A stretch of 6,474 bases of DNA, from assembly GCA_031279675.1 (NCBI GenBank), contig JAITIB010000090.1, positions 1 through 6,474 of the forward strand, given 5' to 3'. Each line of letters opens with the position of its first letter. Positions within the stretch are counted from its first letter, which is position 1. The notes beneath the pieces were generated by a model. The model saw only the letters and a list, made by a program, of their open reading frames with translations, was not told the DNA's origin and made no database searches. This document shows positions 6,390 through 6,474 of this stretch, piece after piece. The stretch is from Puniceicoccales bacterium (lineage in GTDB: Bacteria; Verrucomicrobiota; Verrucomicrobiia; Opitutales; UBA953). A program made the translations under genes and the position numbers.

Positions 6390-6409
6390 GTGCCCCTCCG
6401 GGGCGTGAG
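6390..6409. repeat. GC hairpin 3 of a regularly spaced series
   Basis: GCCCC (6392-6396) and GGGGC (6400-6404) pair around loop TCC, extended by two wobble pairs. The tail is GTGAG (6405-6409), a shortened form of the tail on hairpins 1 and 2. It starts 82 bases after hairpin 2. Confidence 0.55.
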
Positions 6410-6474
6410 ATTCGTCACCTGAATGTCGCAGAGCCCGCAGGTATCATGGGTATCCCAAACCGCCGTCAACCTGT

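Larger units (their letters stand above)
6118..6474. repeat. Palindrome-rich intergenic repeat region
   Basis: No credible gene is seen here; open frames on both strands are short and look like translated repeat. The region contains at least five dyads: 6118-6152, 6157-6174, 6229-6247, 6308-6324 and 6390-6406. The minus-strand text around 6157-6180, reading GGTAGGGGCGAATTGCAATC, resembles a dispersed GGGGCGAATTGCAATTCGCCCC palindrome that I recall from many environmental genomes. The region starts abruptly where the outer-membrane barrel coding sequence stops and continues past the window edge, so its full length is unknown. No transposase is present. It could be a composite of REP-like or MITE-like elements. 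Confidence 0.55.

Noticed and set aside
6229..6409. CRISPR array
   Set aside because: The three hairpins share only short stems and a tail, not a 20-40 bp direct repeat, and no Cas gene is nearby.

Overview
The window looks like a high-GC Gram-negative bacterial chromosome. My best guess is Verrucomicrobiota, near Opitutaceae. This rests on remembered similarity of the uracil-DNA glycosylase and aminotransferase variants, a secreted alpha-L-fucosidase, the general lack of Shine-Dalgarno sequences and palindrome-rich intergenic repeats. It is not a database match. All credible genes lie on the minus strand and read from right to left.

Right end to left end: (1) About 6118-6474 is a non-coding, palindrome-rich repeat region. 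It contains three short GC hairpins about 80 bp apart. (2) About 5835-6117 is the 3' part of an outer-membrane beta-barrel gene, whose 5' part has been replaced by the repeat region. It is read as a pseudogene. A strong stem-loop (5762-5791) follows it as a probable terminator. (3) 3890-5683 encodes an exported GH29 alpha-L-fucosidase with an additional C-terminal beta-rich domain. (4) 2955-3848 encodes a family-4-like uracil-DNA glycosylase with an unusual iron-sulfur ligand set. (5) 1570-2943 encodes an M20 metallopeptidase (dipeptidase type). (6) 341-1525 encodes a fold-type I PLP aminotransferase with an atypical substrate-carboxylate position. (7) 1-340 is mostly intergenic, with a perfect hairpin and perhaps the first 34 codons of another leftward gene at the extreme edge.

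The gaps between genes 3-6 are short (41, 11 and 44 bases), so the four may be co-transcribed from a promoter upstream of the fucosidase, although I could not identify one. Functionally they look like a loose housekeeping/catabolic set: glycan fucose release, DNA repair, peptide hydrolysis and amino-acid transamination. They do not form a recognisable dedicated pathway. I found no convincing new multi-gene system. The points most worth a second look are the glycosylase with a tryptophan at a cluster-cysteine position, the barrel gene truncated at a repeat boundary, and the regularly spaced hairpin series.
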